Of a stretch of DNA of 64,000 nucleotides, positions 1-9,000 are shown in pieces; positions within the stretch are counted from its first letter, which is position 1, and every line of letters starts with the position of its first letter. This stretch comes from CAWEDP01 sp963807925 (lineage in GTDB: Bacteria; Acidobacteriota; Vicinamibacteria; Vicinamibacterales; CAVVIG01). The stretch is from positions 62,001 to 126,000 of the forward strand of contig CAWEDP010000003.1 in NCBI GenBank assembly GCA_963807925.1. Direction: 5' to 3'. The notes below the pieces were generated by a model. The model had not been told where the DNA came from. It made no database searches and saw only the letters and a list, made by a program, of their open reading frames with translations. A program made the translations under genes and the position numbers.

Positions 1-2
1 GC

Positions 3-887
3 GCCTTCACCGTCCTGGCGATGGCCCGCCCGCTCGCGCGCGTCTCGCTCGTGCGCACGGCCGGCATCGATCTGGTGCTGCTGCAGGACGGCTCGACCTC
101 CATGCGCGTGAGCGACGTGACGGGCAACCGCTGGCAGCGGTCCATGCGGTTCCTGCGCCAGATCGGCGAGTCGGTCAGCTGGCGCGACGATCGCATCGCC
201 ATGGCGCTGTTCGCCCGGATCGCGACGCCGCAGGTCCGGCTCACCAAGGATCCGAACACCTTCTTCTTCTTCCTCGATCATCTCAGCGACGAATCGCCGT
301 TCCGCCTCGAGGACGACACGAGCTGGGACACGAACATGGAGCTCGGCGTCTACTGGGGCCTGAAGCTCGTCGACCGTGACGAGCAGATCCACGGCAGGTC
401 GCCGAACGCCAGGGCGTTCGTCATGATCTCGGACGGCCAGGACTGGAGCGGCGAGGTGGCCAAGTCGGTCGCGCTCGCGAAATCGCGCGGCATTCCCATC
501 TACACGGTTGGCGTCGGCACCAGCAACGGCGGCTTCATTCCGGAGCCGCCTCGCACGCCCACGAGCGGTCCGCCGCAGCCGCCCGTGTACGCGGTGCTCG
601 ATCGGGCCTCCCTCAGCGCAATTGCCAACGCCGGCGGCGGAAAGTACTTCGAACTCGATCGCGACACCGACCGGGACATCGCCAATCAGATTATCGAAGC
701 CACGCGCGCGCGGGCCGGCTTTCAGGGCCTGCAGGAAGGCACCGAGCCGCTCTACTGGCGCTGCCTCGTCGTCGCCGCGGCGCTCCTCGCGGTTGGCACG
801 CTGTTCCTCGTCGAGCGCGCCGAGCTTGCCCTGCAGGTCGCCGGCGCGTTGGTCGTCTTGCTTGTGGTCACCAGCCTGACGAGATAG
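3..887 (+). CDS. VWA-domain membrane protein (BatA/BatB-like), 5' partial
   Basis: The frame is open to the left edge, so the start lies outside the window. The visible N-terminus (FTVLAMARPL) looks like the end of a membrane helix, as in BatA-type proteins, and is followed by a von Willebrand factor A domain with the metal-ion site DGSTS (about residues 31-35) and an ISDGQDW strand-loop later in the domain. The C-terminus holds two hydrophobic helices after the VWA fold. BatA/BatB proteins sit in the inner membrane and usually work with MoxR ATPases, in aerotolerance or in metal insertion and complex assembly. The partner genes must lie upstream and are not visible. Family assignment is good; the precise role is not known. 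Confidence 0.8.
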   Translation, partial: AFTVLAMARPLARVSLVRTAGIDLVLLQDGSTSMRVSDVTGNRWQRSMRFLRQIGESVSWRDDRIAMALFARIATPQVRLTKDPNTFFFFLDHLSDESPFRLEDDTSWDTNMELGVYWGLKLVDRDEQIHGRSPNARAFVMISDGQDWSGEVAKSVALAKSRGIPIYTVGVGTSNGGFIPEPPRTPTSGPPQPPVYAVLDRASLSAIANAGGGKYFELDRDTDRDIANQIIEATRARAGFQGLQEGTEPLYWRCLVVAAALLAVGTLFLVERAELALQVAGALVVLLVVTSLTR

Positions 888-955
888 CTGTCGGGGGTTG
901 CTGGATCGGCCGACCGCCCCCGGCTCCCTCCGGCGACGCGATCGAGAGGTATCGC

Positions 956-1855
956 CTAGCGGCCGAGGAACCGGGCGATGATGGCGAGGAATCCGGGCGT
1001 GTCATCCTCGTCGGGATAGTGACCGAGGCCCGGCATGGTGACGATCTCCACGTTCGGCAGCGTCTGCTTCAGCCGCTGCTCGGTCTCGGCCGGCACGATG
1101 CGGCTGGCGCCGCCGATCACGTACAACGTCGGACAGGTGATCTTGGCGACGTACTCCCACAGTTCGGTGACCACGAAGCCTTTGACGAGATTCGGATCGC
1201 GCTTCCAGATCAGGCGACCGTCCTCGCGCGGCTTGACCCCGAAATGCGCGTACGTTCGGAGCAGCGGTTCCGGGGTCCGACGGTTCCGCGCCACGAGCTC
1301 GGTCACCAGTTCGTCCTCCGTCGCCCACCCGTTGGCCTCCTGCCGCACCTGCCGGGCAAACGCGTCCGCGATGTTCTGGGGCCGCTCGGGCCCCACGTCC
1401 TCGACGATGAGTCGATCCACGAGCTCGGGATGCATGCCGGCGAACACCTGCACGACGCGGCCGCCCGTCGAGTTTCCAAGCAGCGTGACGCGGCGAAGGC
1501 CAAGCTGCCGGACCAGCCCTTCGAGGTCCCTGACGTAGTCCTCGACGAGATACGCGCCCTCACGACTCCAGTCCGAATCGCCGTGGCCGCGCATGTCGAC
1601 CGCCAGCACACGGTGGTCGCCCGCGAGGACCGGAGCGATGTGGTCGAACGTGTGGGCATGGCGCGCGATCCCGTGCAGAAGAATGATCGCCGGCCCCTCG
1701 GCGCGCCCCCACTCCAGATAGTGAAGACGCAGGCCGTTCACGGTGACGAACCGGTCGGCGTAGGACGGCGCAGTTGCCGGGGTCTGCGCCCCGACGCCAA
1801 CGGTCAGGGCCAGCAACAGAAAACATGCGGCGCGCCGTACGGAGCGTCTGACCAA
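956..1855 (-). CDS. Exported alpha/beta-fold hydrolase
   Basis: The protein has an alpha/beta-hydrolase fold with the oxyanion region HGIARHAHT, a nucleophile elbow GNSTGG (Ser) and a C-terminal catalytic His in GLGHYPDED. A start at TTG 1855 is chosen because AGAGGAGGG lies 6 bases upstream and because it opens a signal peptide (RRAACFLLLALTVGVGAQ). The frame extends to an upstream ATG at 1927, but the added residues look non-coding. This gives 299 residues, usual for the family. The substrate cannot be read from sequence; the sequence resembles epoxide hydrolases and C-C hydrolases. It follows the kinase/sigma pair on the same strand after 118 bases and is not obviously part of that operon. 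Confidence 0.82.
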   Translation of the reverse strand: MVRRSVRRAACFLLLALTVGVGAQTPATAPSYADRFVTVNGLRLHYLEWGRAEGPAIILLHGIARHAHTFDHIAPVLAGDHRVLAVDMRGHGDSDWSREGAYLVEDYVRDLEGLVRQLGLRRVTLLGNSTGGRVVQVFAGMHPELVDRLIVEDVGPERPQNIADAFARQVRQEANGWATEDELVTELVARNRRTPEPLLRTYAHFGVKPREDGRLIWKRDPNLVKGFVVTELWEYVAKITCPTLYVIGGASRIVPAETEQRLKQTLPNVEIVTMPGLGHYPDEDDTPGFLAIIARFLGR

Positions 1856-1861
1856 GGTGTG

Positions 1862-1870
1862 CCCTCCTCT
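1862..1870 (-). promoter_or_regulatory. Shine-Dalgarno site deciding the TTG start at 1855
   Basis: AGAGGAGGG on the minus strand lies 6 bases before TTG 1855. It supports the TTG start over the in-frame ATG at 1927. Confidence 0.7.
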
Positions 1871-1973
1871 TGTGAACCCCGAGATGTTACGGCATCCGGC
1901 ACCGCCGGTTCCGCCGGGCAGGGGCACAGGGCGACTGGCGCTCCCGCCAAGCTCGGCGGTTGAGGCGCTCTCC

Positions 1974-3812
1974 TCAGCGGGCGGGATTCTCCAGCGTCAG
2001 CTGCCGCACCCACAGGCCGTGCGCGCGCTCCTCGCCATCGCCGAGCGGCGTCGCGAACCGCAGCGTCAGCGGCCCCGCGGTGGACGGCCGCGCGTCGGGC
2101 GCCTCGGCGAGACCGCCGACGCTCCGCAGCACGGCGCGCGACAACGGAGCCGCTTCGACTGGATGGGCATCGTCGGGATGAGGAAGCGACTCGAACATCT
2201 GCTCGAAGACCGGCAAGCGCTCGGGGCTGGCAAAGATCAGGAAGTGCTCGCGTCCGCCGGCGTTGGTCACCTTCCAGTACACCTCGCGCTCCCCGTGGTT
2301 GCCGGGCAGGCGGTTCGGTTGATCCGGCGGCAGCGGGTTGCGGTTCTGACCAGGCAGCGGGTACAGCAAGTACGATTCGTTGTGTTCGTCTTCGTTGACG
2401 ATGTAGACGTATGTCGGCACCGAGGCATGCATTTCGACGAACAGCTGGTCGCCGGGCGCGACCTGCGCGCCCGCGAGCAGGCGCTCGTTCCGGCCGGCCC
2501 CGGTCCTGAAGAGGGCCGTCTCGATCGTGTACGACGGTCGGTCGCCCGCACCCGGTTGAGCACCCTCGGCGGTTGCGGCGGCGGCGCCAGGGTTCCCCTG
2601 CCGTTGCTGCGGCGGAAGCGCGGGTCGCCTGGCTGACGACATCCAGTATCCCGCTCCGATCGCTGCCGCCACGATGGCGGCGGCGACCAGCGCCGGGCGG
2701 GCGCGGCGCCATGTCGCGCCTTCCGAGGCCCGCCGAATCTCGTCGGGAGCCCCGAGGAACCGCGCCAGCGCGGTTTCGAAGGCGCCGGGGCTTGCGTATC
2801 GCTCCGTTGGATCGCTGGCGAGCGCCTGTTCGACCGTGTTCACGAAGTCGGGCGGGAGGTCGGGTCGAACGTCACGAAGGCGTGTCCGTCGGCCAGCGCG
2901 ATGCGCCGCTTCCACTTCTTCGCGCGTTCGTCCGCTCACCGGGTAGGTACCGGTCACCAGATGAAACAGCAGAACGCCGAGGCTGTAGACGTCCGCCGCC
3001 TTTGTACGGCTGCGGCCGTCGAAGACTTCCGGCGCAAGGTACAGCGGCGTGCCGGCGAAGTCGCTGCCGCGCGTTTTCTCTGCGCCGCGATCGAGCGCCA
3101 GGTCCTTGCCGGTGCCGAAATCCATCAGGACCGTGCGGCCGCCGTCTTCGCGCATCACGTTGTGGGCTTTCACGTCCCCGTGGATGAGCCCGGCCGCGTG
3201 CACGGCCGCCAGCGCACGGCACACGTCGAGGCCGACGACGGCCGCCTCGCGCGGGCTGAGCGGCCCGTGGGCGCCAAGGATCTCCGCCAGCGTCCGGCCT
3301 TTGACCAACTCCATCCAGAGTCCGATCCGGCCATCGATCCGGTCGGCCCCGTACACCGTGACGACGTTCGGATGGCGCAGGCGCGCCAGCAGCCGGGCCT
3401 CCTTGAGCCCGCGTGACGCGTTGAGGGAGGATTCCGCCGGCGACAGCAGTTTGAGCGCCACCTCGCGCTGGAGGCGGGTGTCGCGCGCCCGATAGACGAC
3501 GCCGAACGCGCCCCGCCCGATGGTTTCCAGCATTTCCAGGTGCCCCCAGCGATCGGGCGGGCGGTCCGCGGACCGATCCTCGACGTCTGCCGGCCCGGTT
3601 CCCGGACGGCTGACTTCCCCGTGCGACGCCGCCAGGTCCTCCTCGGAGGTGCGATGGAAGGTGGCGATGCGATCGATCAGCCGAAGCTCGCGAAGCACTT
3701 CGGTGCGGGCCTCGTCGTCACCGTGCGGCTGGACGTCGTCCCAATCGACCGCGGCGCCTTTCGAGATCGATTCCGCTATCGACAGGACTTTGGGGTCATT
3801 TGCCTCGGTCAT
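1974..3812 (-). CDS. Membrane Ser/Thr protein kinase with C-terminal DUF4384-like domain
   Basis: A Hanks-type kinase occupies about residues 90-350: glycine loop GRGAFG, VALKLL lysine, catalytic loop HGDVKAHN (Gly replaces the Arg of HRD), DFGTGKD and GTPLYLAPE. A single membrane helix follows (ALVAAAIVAAAIGAGYWM). The extracytoplasmic part resembles DUF4384: GDQLFVEMHASVPTYVYIVN followed by YLLYPLPGQ. The start ATG 3812 overlaps the end of the sigma gene by 17 bases, so the two are translationally coupled. Kinases paired with ECF sigma factors are known to control sigma activity by phosphorylation; that is inferred here from adjacency. The external domain may sense a surface signal. The 612-residue length fits a complete protein. 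Confidence 0.88.
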   Translation of the reverse strand: MTEANDPKVLSIAESISKGAAVDWDDVQPHGDDEARTEVLRELRLIDRIATFHRTSEEDLAASHGEVSRPGTGPADVEDRSADRPPDRWGHLEMLETIGRGAFGVVYRARDTRLQREVALKLLSPAESSLNASRGLKEARLLARLRHPNVVTVYGADRIDGRIGLWMELVKGRTLAEILGAHGPLSPREAAVVGLDVCRALAAVHAAGLIHGDVKAHNVMREDGGRTVLMDFGTGKDLALDRGAEKTRGSDFAGTPLYLAPEVFDGRSRTKAADVYSLGVLLFHLVTGTYPVSGRTREEVEAAHRAGRRTRLRDVRPDLPPDFVNTVEQALASDPTERYASPGAFETALARFLGAPDEIRRASEGATWRRARPALVAAAIVAAAIGAGYWMSSARRPALPPQQRQGNPGAAAATAEGAQPGAGDRPSYTIETALFRTGAGRNERLLAGAQVAPGDQLFVEMHASVPTYVYIVNEDEHNESYLLYPLPGQNRNPLPPDQPNRLPGNHGEREVYWKVTNAGGREHFLIFASPERLPVFEQMFESLPHPDDAHPVEAAPLSRAVLRSVGGLAEAPDARPSTAGPLTLRFATPLGDGEERAHGLWVRQLTLENPAR

Positions 3813-4422
3813 GGGACATCTCCTGAGCGAGCCGTACGAGCGCGCGGCTGACCGCCATGTGGGCGGCGGCAATGCTCGGTTTTCCCAGGGCCTCTGCGAC
3901 TTCGGTGTACGGCAATCCCATCTCGATGCGGACGACGATGGCCTCGCGGTCGTCGGGACGGAGGCGAGCGAGGGCGGCTTCGTAGCGTTCGAGCGCTTCC
4001 TGGCCGATGGCGTGCTCGAGCGGGGAGGGATCCGGCGATCGCTTCGACGTATCCAGCGGATCGGCAACGCCGCGCCGCTGGGCACGCCGGATCTCGTCGC
4101 GCACCCGGTTGAGCAGCGCCTGTCTCAAATACGCCTGGAAGGCGCCTTCGTGGCGGGGCTCGAACGCGTGGAGCCGCTGAACGACCTGAGCGAGCGTCTC
4201 CTGCACGAGATCGTGGGTGTCCACGGCGCCCCGCGCGTACCGCGGCAGCCGGCCGTGTGCCCAGCGCAGCAGGCGCGGCAGATAGCGAGCGCACAAGTCG
4301 TCCAGCGCGGTGGCGTCGCCGGCTTTCGCCCGGCGCAGCAGCACCATCGACGACTCGGCATCGCCGGGCTCGCTGGCCCCCGTCCGGGTCGGGAGACCCA
4401 GGCGGGCGAAGGGTTCATCCAT
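3796..4422 (-). CDS. ECF-type RNA polymerase sigma factor
   Basis: Sigma region 2 (ALDDLCARYLPRLLRWAHGR, then VDTHDLVQETLAQV) and region 4 (LRPDDREAIVVRIEMGLPYTEVAEALGK) are clear, with an acidic linker between. The start MDEPFARLG at 4422 is chosen because residues further upstream have no sigma similarity; the protein is then 208 residues, a normal ECF length. It is first in a two-gene operon with the kinase and lies back to back with the C11 protease gene. No anti-sigma factor is visible, which fits the kinase-linked ECF groups. The intergenic region carries a GGAAC-type element (see 4442-4458), so it may control itself and the protease/CHAT operon. Confidence 0.87.
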   Translation of the reverse strand: MDEPFARLGLPTRTGASEPGDAESSMVLLRRAKAGDATALDDLCARYLPRLLRWAHGRLPRYARGAVDTHDLVQETLAQVVQRLHAFEPRHEGAFQAYLRQALLNRVRDEIRRAQRRGVADPLDTSKRSPDPSPLEHAIGQEALERYEAALARLRPDDREAIVVRIEMGLPYTEVAEALGKPSIAAAHMAVSRALVRLAQEMSHDRGK

Positions 4423-4441
4423 GGCGCGTAACGATCGAAGG

Positions 4442-4458
4442 GGAACGGCGAGAGTTCC
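4442..4458. promoter_or_regulatory. Inverted GGAAC-N7-GTTCC element between sigma and C11 protease genes
   Basis: GGAAC at 4442-4446 faces right and its mirror GTTCC at 4454-4458 faces left. GGAAC is the usual -35 core of ECF promoters. On the minus strand it is followed 16-19 bases later by CGATCGTT, which resembles an ECF -10. Autoregulation is an inference. Confidence 0.35.
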
Positions 4459-4589
4459 TATCATATGCGCTGTCCGGTACAACGCGACGGACGGCCGGTT
4501 CCAACACGTGAAATCGGGCCACGACTGCCTTGCCTGGCCAGTCGAGCTGGATCGAGGTCCCTGGACACAGCTACACTGCGAACTCATCC

Positions 4590-5825
4590 GTGCGAGCGAC
4601 CAAACCGCGACGAGCCGGCGCTCGACCGCTGCGACCGTGGACGGTGGCGGTGTACATGGTGGCTGACGGCCCCGCGGGGGGCGCCTCGCTCGACCGGGCC
4701 GCCCTCAACGAGCTGAAGCTGATTCGTCGGGCGGCCGCGTCGGTCGGGCGCCACGCGTACGTGGCCGTTCAGATCGATCTCAAGACGCGGCCGAAGATTC
4801 GACGTCAGGTGATCGGAAGACACGCGACGCTCGGTCGCGAGCAGAACGCCGCCAGTCCCCGCACCCTGAACGGGTTCTTCAACTGGGTTCAAACCGAGTG
4901 TCCCGCCCGACGGCATCTGTTGATCTTCTGGGGACATGCCGACGGCCCGGTCGGGCTGTTCCAGGACACCGGCAGCCGACAGCGGCAGGCCGAGACCCTC
5001 AGCCTGCCCGAACTTCGGAGCGCGTTCGAGCACGCGGCCGCGTTGTTCAAGCGGCCGATTGACGTCGTGCTGTTCAAGGACTGCTGGTTCAGCACGCTCG
5101 AAACCATCTACCAGCTCGAGGGTCTGGCCACCTACGCGATTGCGTCCCCGAGCATCGTCGTGCCCCGGTATGGCTGGCCGTACCGGCAGATGTTTCGCTG
5201 TCTGATCGGCACCCGGGCAGTGGCGCCCACCGTGCGCCGGGCCGCGACCGGCATTCTGGCGGCGCTCGCGTCGTTCTACGAGGTTTCGGGCAACCGTCGG
5301 GACAGGAGCGACGATCCGACGCGTGCGGCGCTGCAGCGGCGTCTCAATGCCGGCGACGTGGGCCGAGAGAACATGCGCGACGAAGTGCCGTTCGCGCTGC
5401 TGGATCCGGCGGCGCTGCCCTCCGTCGGCACGGCGCTGACACGGCTGGTCCGAGCCCTCGGCAGCGTGCGCCGGAACGCTGATTGTCACAGGGCGCTCGC
5501 GCGCGCGGTGCGAGGTGATGCGGCGCTGCTCGACGTGACGCTCCTCTGCCGGCGTCTTCTGGAGCTGCAGGGCGCCTGCCGGCGGCTCCATCGGGATGCG
5601 CGCGCCGTTCTTCGGGCGGTCGGCCGTCTGATCGTGGCGCGATGCCCCGAACAGAGCGCGTTCGGCGGGGTCAGCGTGTTCTACTTTCCCGCCGGGACCG
5701 AGGACCGGCTCGATTCCTTCATCGCGCTGATGACGGACATCGCCGAGTACAAGCGGCTGAAGCTCTGTCAGGCGACTGGATGGAACAGGGTTGCGCTCGA
5801 GAACGTCCCCATACAACAACGGTAG
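4590..5825 (+). CDS. Clostripain-like cysteine peptidase (family C11, clan CD)
   Basis: The N-terminal strand RPWTVAVYMVADG matches the clostripain WTVMVYMAGDN pattern. The catalytic dyad is intact: His116 in IFWGHADG and Cys165 in LFKDCWFSTLE, followed by the conserved YAIASPSIVVPRYGWPY segment. GTG 4590 is chosen because a TACACT -10-like box (4572-4577) lies just upstream; an in-frame ATG at 4530 is possible. No signal peptide is seen, so it is probably cytoplasmic. C11 enzymes cut after Arg or Lys. It is the first gene of a three-gene run with a Lys/Arg-rich 54-residue protein and a CHAT protease, opposite a sigma/kinase pair. The substrate is unknown; the small basic neighbour is a candidate. 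Confidence 0.8.
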   Translation: MRATKPRRAGARPLRPWTVAVYMVADGPAGGASLDRAALNELKLIRRAAASVGRHAYVAVQIDLKTRPKIRRQVIGRHATLGREQNAASPRTLNGFFNWVQTECPARRHLLIFWGHADGPVGLFQDTGSRQRQAETLSLPELRSAFEHAAALFKRPIDVVLFKDCWFSTLETIYQLEGLATYAIASPSIVVPRYGWPYRQMFRCLIGTRAVAPTVRRAATGILAALASFYEVSGNRRDRSDDPTRAALQRRLNAGDVGRENMRDEVPFALLDPAALPSVGTALTRLVRALGSVRRNADCHRALARAVRGDAALLDVTLLCRRLLELQGACRRLHRDARAVLRAVGRLIVARCPEQSAFGGVSVFYFPAGTEDRLDSFIALMTDIAEYKRLKLCQATGWNRVALENVPIQQR

Positions 5826-5840
5826 GTCGCCCGACCACCA

Positions 5841-5846
5841 AAGGAG
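5841..5846 (+). promoter_or_regulatory. Shine-Dalgarno site of the 54-residue protein
   Basis: AAGGAG lies 7 bases before ATG 5854. Together with the tight gene spacing it shows that the small frame is translated. Confidence 0.75.
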
Positions 5847-5853
5847 ATGCGCG

Positions 5854-6018
5854 ATGCCCGACAACGACAACGACAACGACACATCCGGCAAAGGCATCGG
5901 ATTCGGCAGTCCCGGGGCCGTCAAGATCAAGGTCAAGGCATCTCGCAAAGGCGCGGCCAGGGCGCGTGGGCGCCGCAGCGCCCCGAAGCCCCGGAGCGCC
6001 GCCAAGAAGCGGCGCTGA
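5854..6018 (+). CDS. Small basic protein between C11 and CHAT proteases, function unknown
   Basis: The 54-residue protein starts with an acidic N-terminus (DNDNDND), has a central GKGIGFGSPGAVKIKVKA segment and ends in a strongly basic tail rich in Arg, Lys, Ala, Ser and Pro, ending KKRR. A good AAGGAG ribosome site precedes ATG 5854. It starts 28 bases after the C11 gene and stops 3 bases before the CHAT gene, so it belongs to that operon. The tail resembles nucleic-acid-binding or histone H1-like tails and also offers many Arg/Lys cleavage sites for a clostripain-type enzyme. It may be a protease substrate, an activator or a DNA/RNA-binding factor; none of these can be decided from sequence. 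Confidence 0.7.
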   Translation: MPDNDNDNDTSGKGIGFGSPGAVKIKVKASRKGAARARGRRSAPKPRSAAKKRR

Positions 6019-6021
6019 CTC

Positions 6022-9000
6022 ATGCGCAGCGTTCTGGCCGGACTATTGGTGCTGACGGGCCTCGTCGGTGCCGCGCGGGGCCAGAGTGGTCCCGCGCAGT
6101 CCGGGCAGAAGGTTCGCGACCTCCTCGAATCCGGCGAGTACGCGGCGGCCGAGCGCGCATCCGCCGATCTCGTCGCGGTCGCCGAGCGGACAACCGCCGG
6201 CGGATCGCCGGAGCTGGCGGCCGCGCTCGATCTCCTCGTGGCGTCGCTCATCGGCAATGGCAGATCCGCGGCGCCCTCGACGCTCGCGGCGGCCACGCGC
6301 GTGGTCGAGCTCCGCGAGCGTCAGCAGGGCGCTGCCCACCTCGACGTCGCCTCCTCGCTGCACCGTCTCGGCCTGGTCTACGTGGAGCGGGGCGAAGCGA
6401 CGCTGGCGCTGCCGCTCCACGAACGCGCGCTCGGCATTCGGGCGCGCCGACTGCCCCCTGACGACCCGGCGATCGCCGAGAGCGATGAATATCTCGCGGC
6501 GGCGCTGATGCAGCTCGAACGCTTCGACGCCGCGCAGCAGGCGCTCGTGAAGGCGCAGCCGATCCGCGAAGCGCACGCCGGCCGCGAGCCTCTCGCCCTC
6601 GCGCGCATGCTGACGCTGCAGGGATGGGTGAATCGCAACAGCGGCAAGTACAGCGCGAGCCTCCCGATCGTCCGGCGCGCGCTGGAGCTGTGGAAAATTC
6701 ACGCGCCCGAGCATCCCGATCGTGTGGCGGCCACCGAGCTGTGGGGCGATCTGACGTGGCTCACCGGCGACATCGCGACCGCGCAGGCGGCCTGGACCGA
6801 GGCCCTGAACCTGTCGGGGCGGGTCGTCAGGCCCGGACATCCGCTCCAGGGCGCCCTCGAGCGCCGAGTCGCGCTCGCCGCCAACGCGCTCGGCAACGGC
6901 TCGGACGCCCGTCGCGACCTCGAGGCTGCGCTCAGCGTCGCCGAGGGGTCGCTGGCGCCGTGCGCGCCTGAACGCGCGGCGGTTTTCGCCGATCTTGCAA
7001 CCACGCTCTGGTACGACGGCGAGTACGCGCAGTCCTACACGCTCAATCGGCGGGCGTACGAGACGTATCGGCGGTGCCTTGGTCCGAACCACTCGTATAC
7101 GGCGACGGTTCTCTACAACCAGGCCGGCCTGGCGAACGCGATCGGCGACTACGTCGAGGCCGAGCGCCTCTACGAGCGCTCGATCCGGATCTGGTCCGCC
7201 GCCCTCAAACCGGATCACCCGTTCGTCGCCCGAGGCCTGGACAACCTGGCCCAGGTCGTCGAGGCACGAGGGCAGTACGCACGATCGCGCGCGCTGCTGC
7301 TGAAGGCGCTGGCCATCCAGATGGCCGCGAGCGGACCGGATCACCCCGATGTGGCGTGGACGTTGACCAATCTGGTCCGCAACAGCCTGCGAACGGGCCA
7401 TCTGTCGCGCGCGCAGCAGTACGCCGATCGCGCATCGGCCATCTACCAGGCATCTGGCGCGGCCGAGGCGGACCACGTCGCGCGGCTGCTCCTGCTGGTT
7501 GCCGAGATTGACGAGCGGAGAGGTCGCGACGTCGAGGCGCGAAAGATTCTGGAGCAGGCGCTCGCGCTCCGGGAGACCAATCTCGGTCCCAATCATCCCC
7601 GGACCGCCGCGGCTCGCGAACGGATTGCCGCGATCGACTTCGCGCTCGGCCGCGACCCCGCCGCTCTCGCGGGCGCGCTGGAGGCGGAGCGCGACGGACG
7701 GGACCAGCTTCGGTTCACGGTCAGGTACCTGCCCGAGCGGCAGGGCCTGATTTACGCCGACGCACGGCCCAAGGGTCTGGATCTGGCGCTGTCGCTCGTC
7801 GCGCTCGATCGCACCCGCGAGCGCTCGCGGGTGCTCGACAGCGTCATTCGGTCGCGAAGCGTGATTCTCGACGAGCTCGCTGCGCGATCGCACGTCGCCT
7901 CCGCACCGGGCGCCGACCTCGGTTCCCTCAACGCGTCACTCGCCGCGGCGCGGCAACGCTACGCAAACCTGATGCTGCGGAGCCTCACCGCCGGCGACGT
8001 GCAGTCGCGCGGGACGTTGGACGAAGCGAGACAGCAGAAGGAAGACGCGGAGCGCGCACTCGCGGAGCGGAGCGGCCCCGAAGCGGCCGAACTCCAGCGC
8101 GCCAGGGCAGGCGTGGACCAGATCCGCGACGCGCTCCCGGCCGGCGGGGCCCTGGTCTCCTACGTCCGCTACGTTCGCCGGTCGCTCGAGACGAATCAGC
8201 AGGGCATGACGGTCGTGCGCTCGCTGCCGTCGTACCTCGCGTTCGTGCTCCGCCCGCAGCATTCGGACCCGTCTGCCGTCCCGCTGGGCTCCGCCGCGTC
8301 CATGGATCGTCTCGTCGACGCGTGGCGCCGGCAAATGGCCTCGGCCCCGCAGGCCGAGTCGCCGGCGGCGGCCGAAGCGGCATACCGGCCGATCGGGGCG
8401 GCGTTGCGGCGTCGCGTGTGGGATCCGCTGCGCGCGAACCTTGCGGGTGCCGAGACGGTGTTCGTTGTCCCCGACGGCGCCCTGAACCTGGTGTCGTTTG
8501 CCGCGCTTCCCGAAGGGGGCGATCGGTATCTGGTCGAGGACGGTCCGGCGATCCACTACCTGTCGGCGGAGCGCGATCTCGTGTCCGCGCAGCTGTCGGC
8601 CGCGTCCACATCGCGGGGCCTGCTCGCGATCGGCGGCGCGGCCTTCGACGATGCGACCTCGTTTTCGGGTGCCTCCGGCCATCCGCACCCGGCGGGGGCG
8701 CCGGCACGCACGCGGGTCGCGCCCGCGAGAAGTGCGACGCCGGCACGCGTCGCCCTCTCCTGCGGCTCGTTCGAATCGCTCCGGTTTCAACCGCTTGGCG
8801 GCACGCGCCGCGAGGTGCACGAGATCGCCGGTCTCTGGACCGGATCGCCGTCGAGGATCCTGGAGGGCCGTGAAGCGACCGAGCGGAGGTTCAAGCGCGA
8901 GGCGCCGGGCCAGCGCGTCCTGCATCTGGCGACCCACGGGTTCTTTCTTGGCGGCCCGTGCCCGCCGGGCGCTGCCGGGACGCGATCGATTGGCGGACTC

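Noticed and set aside
1856..1973. Hidden RNA gene between the hydrolase and kinase genes
   Set aside because: No tRNA-like or other recognisable structure; ordinary spacer.
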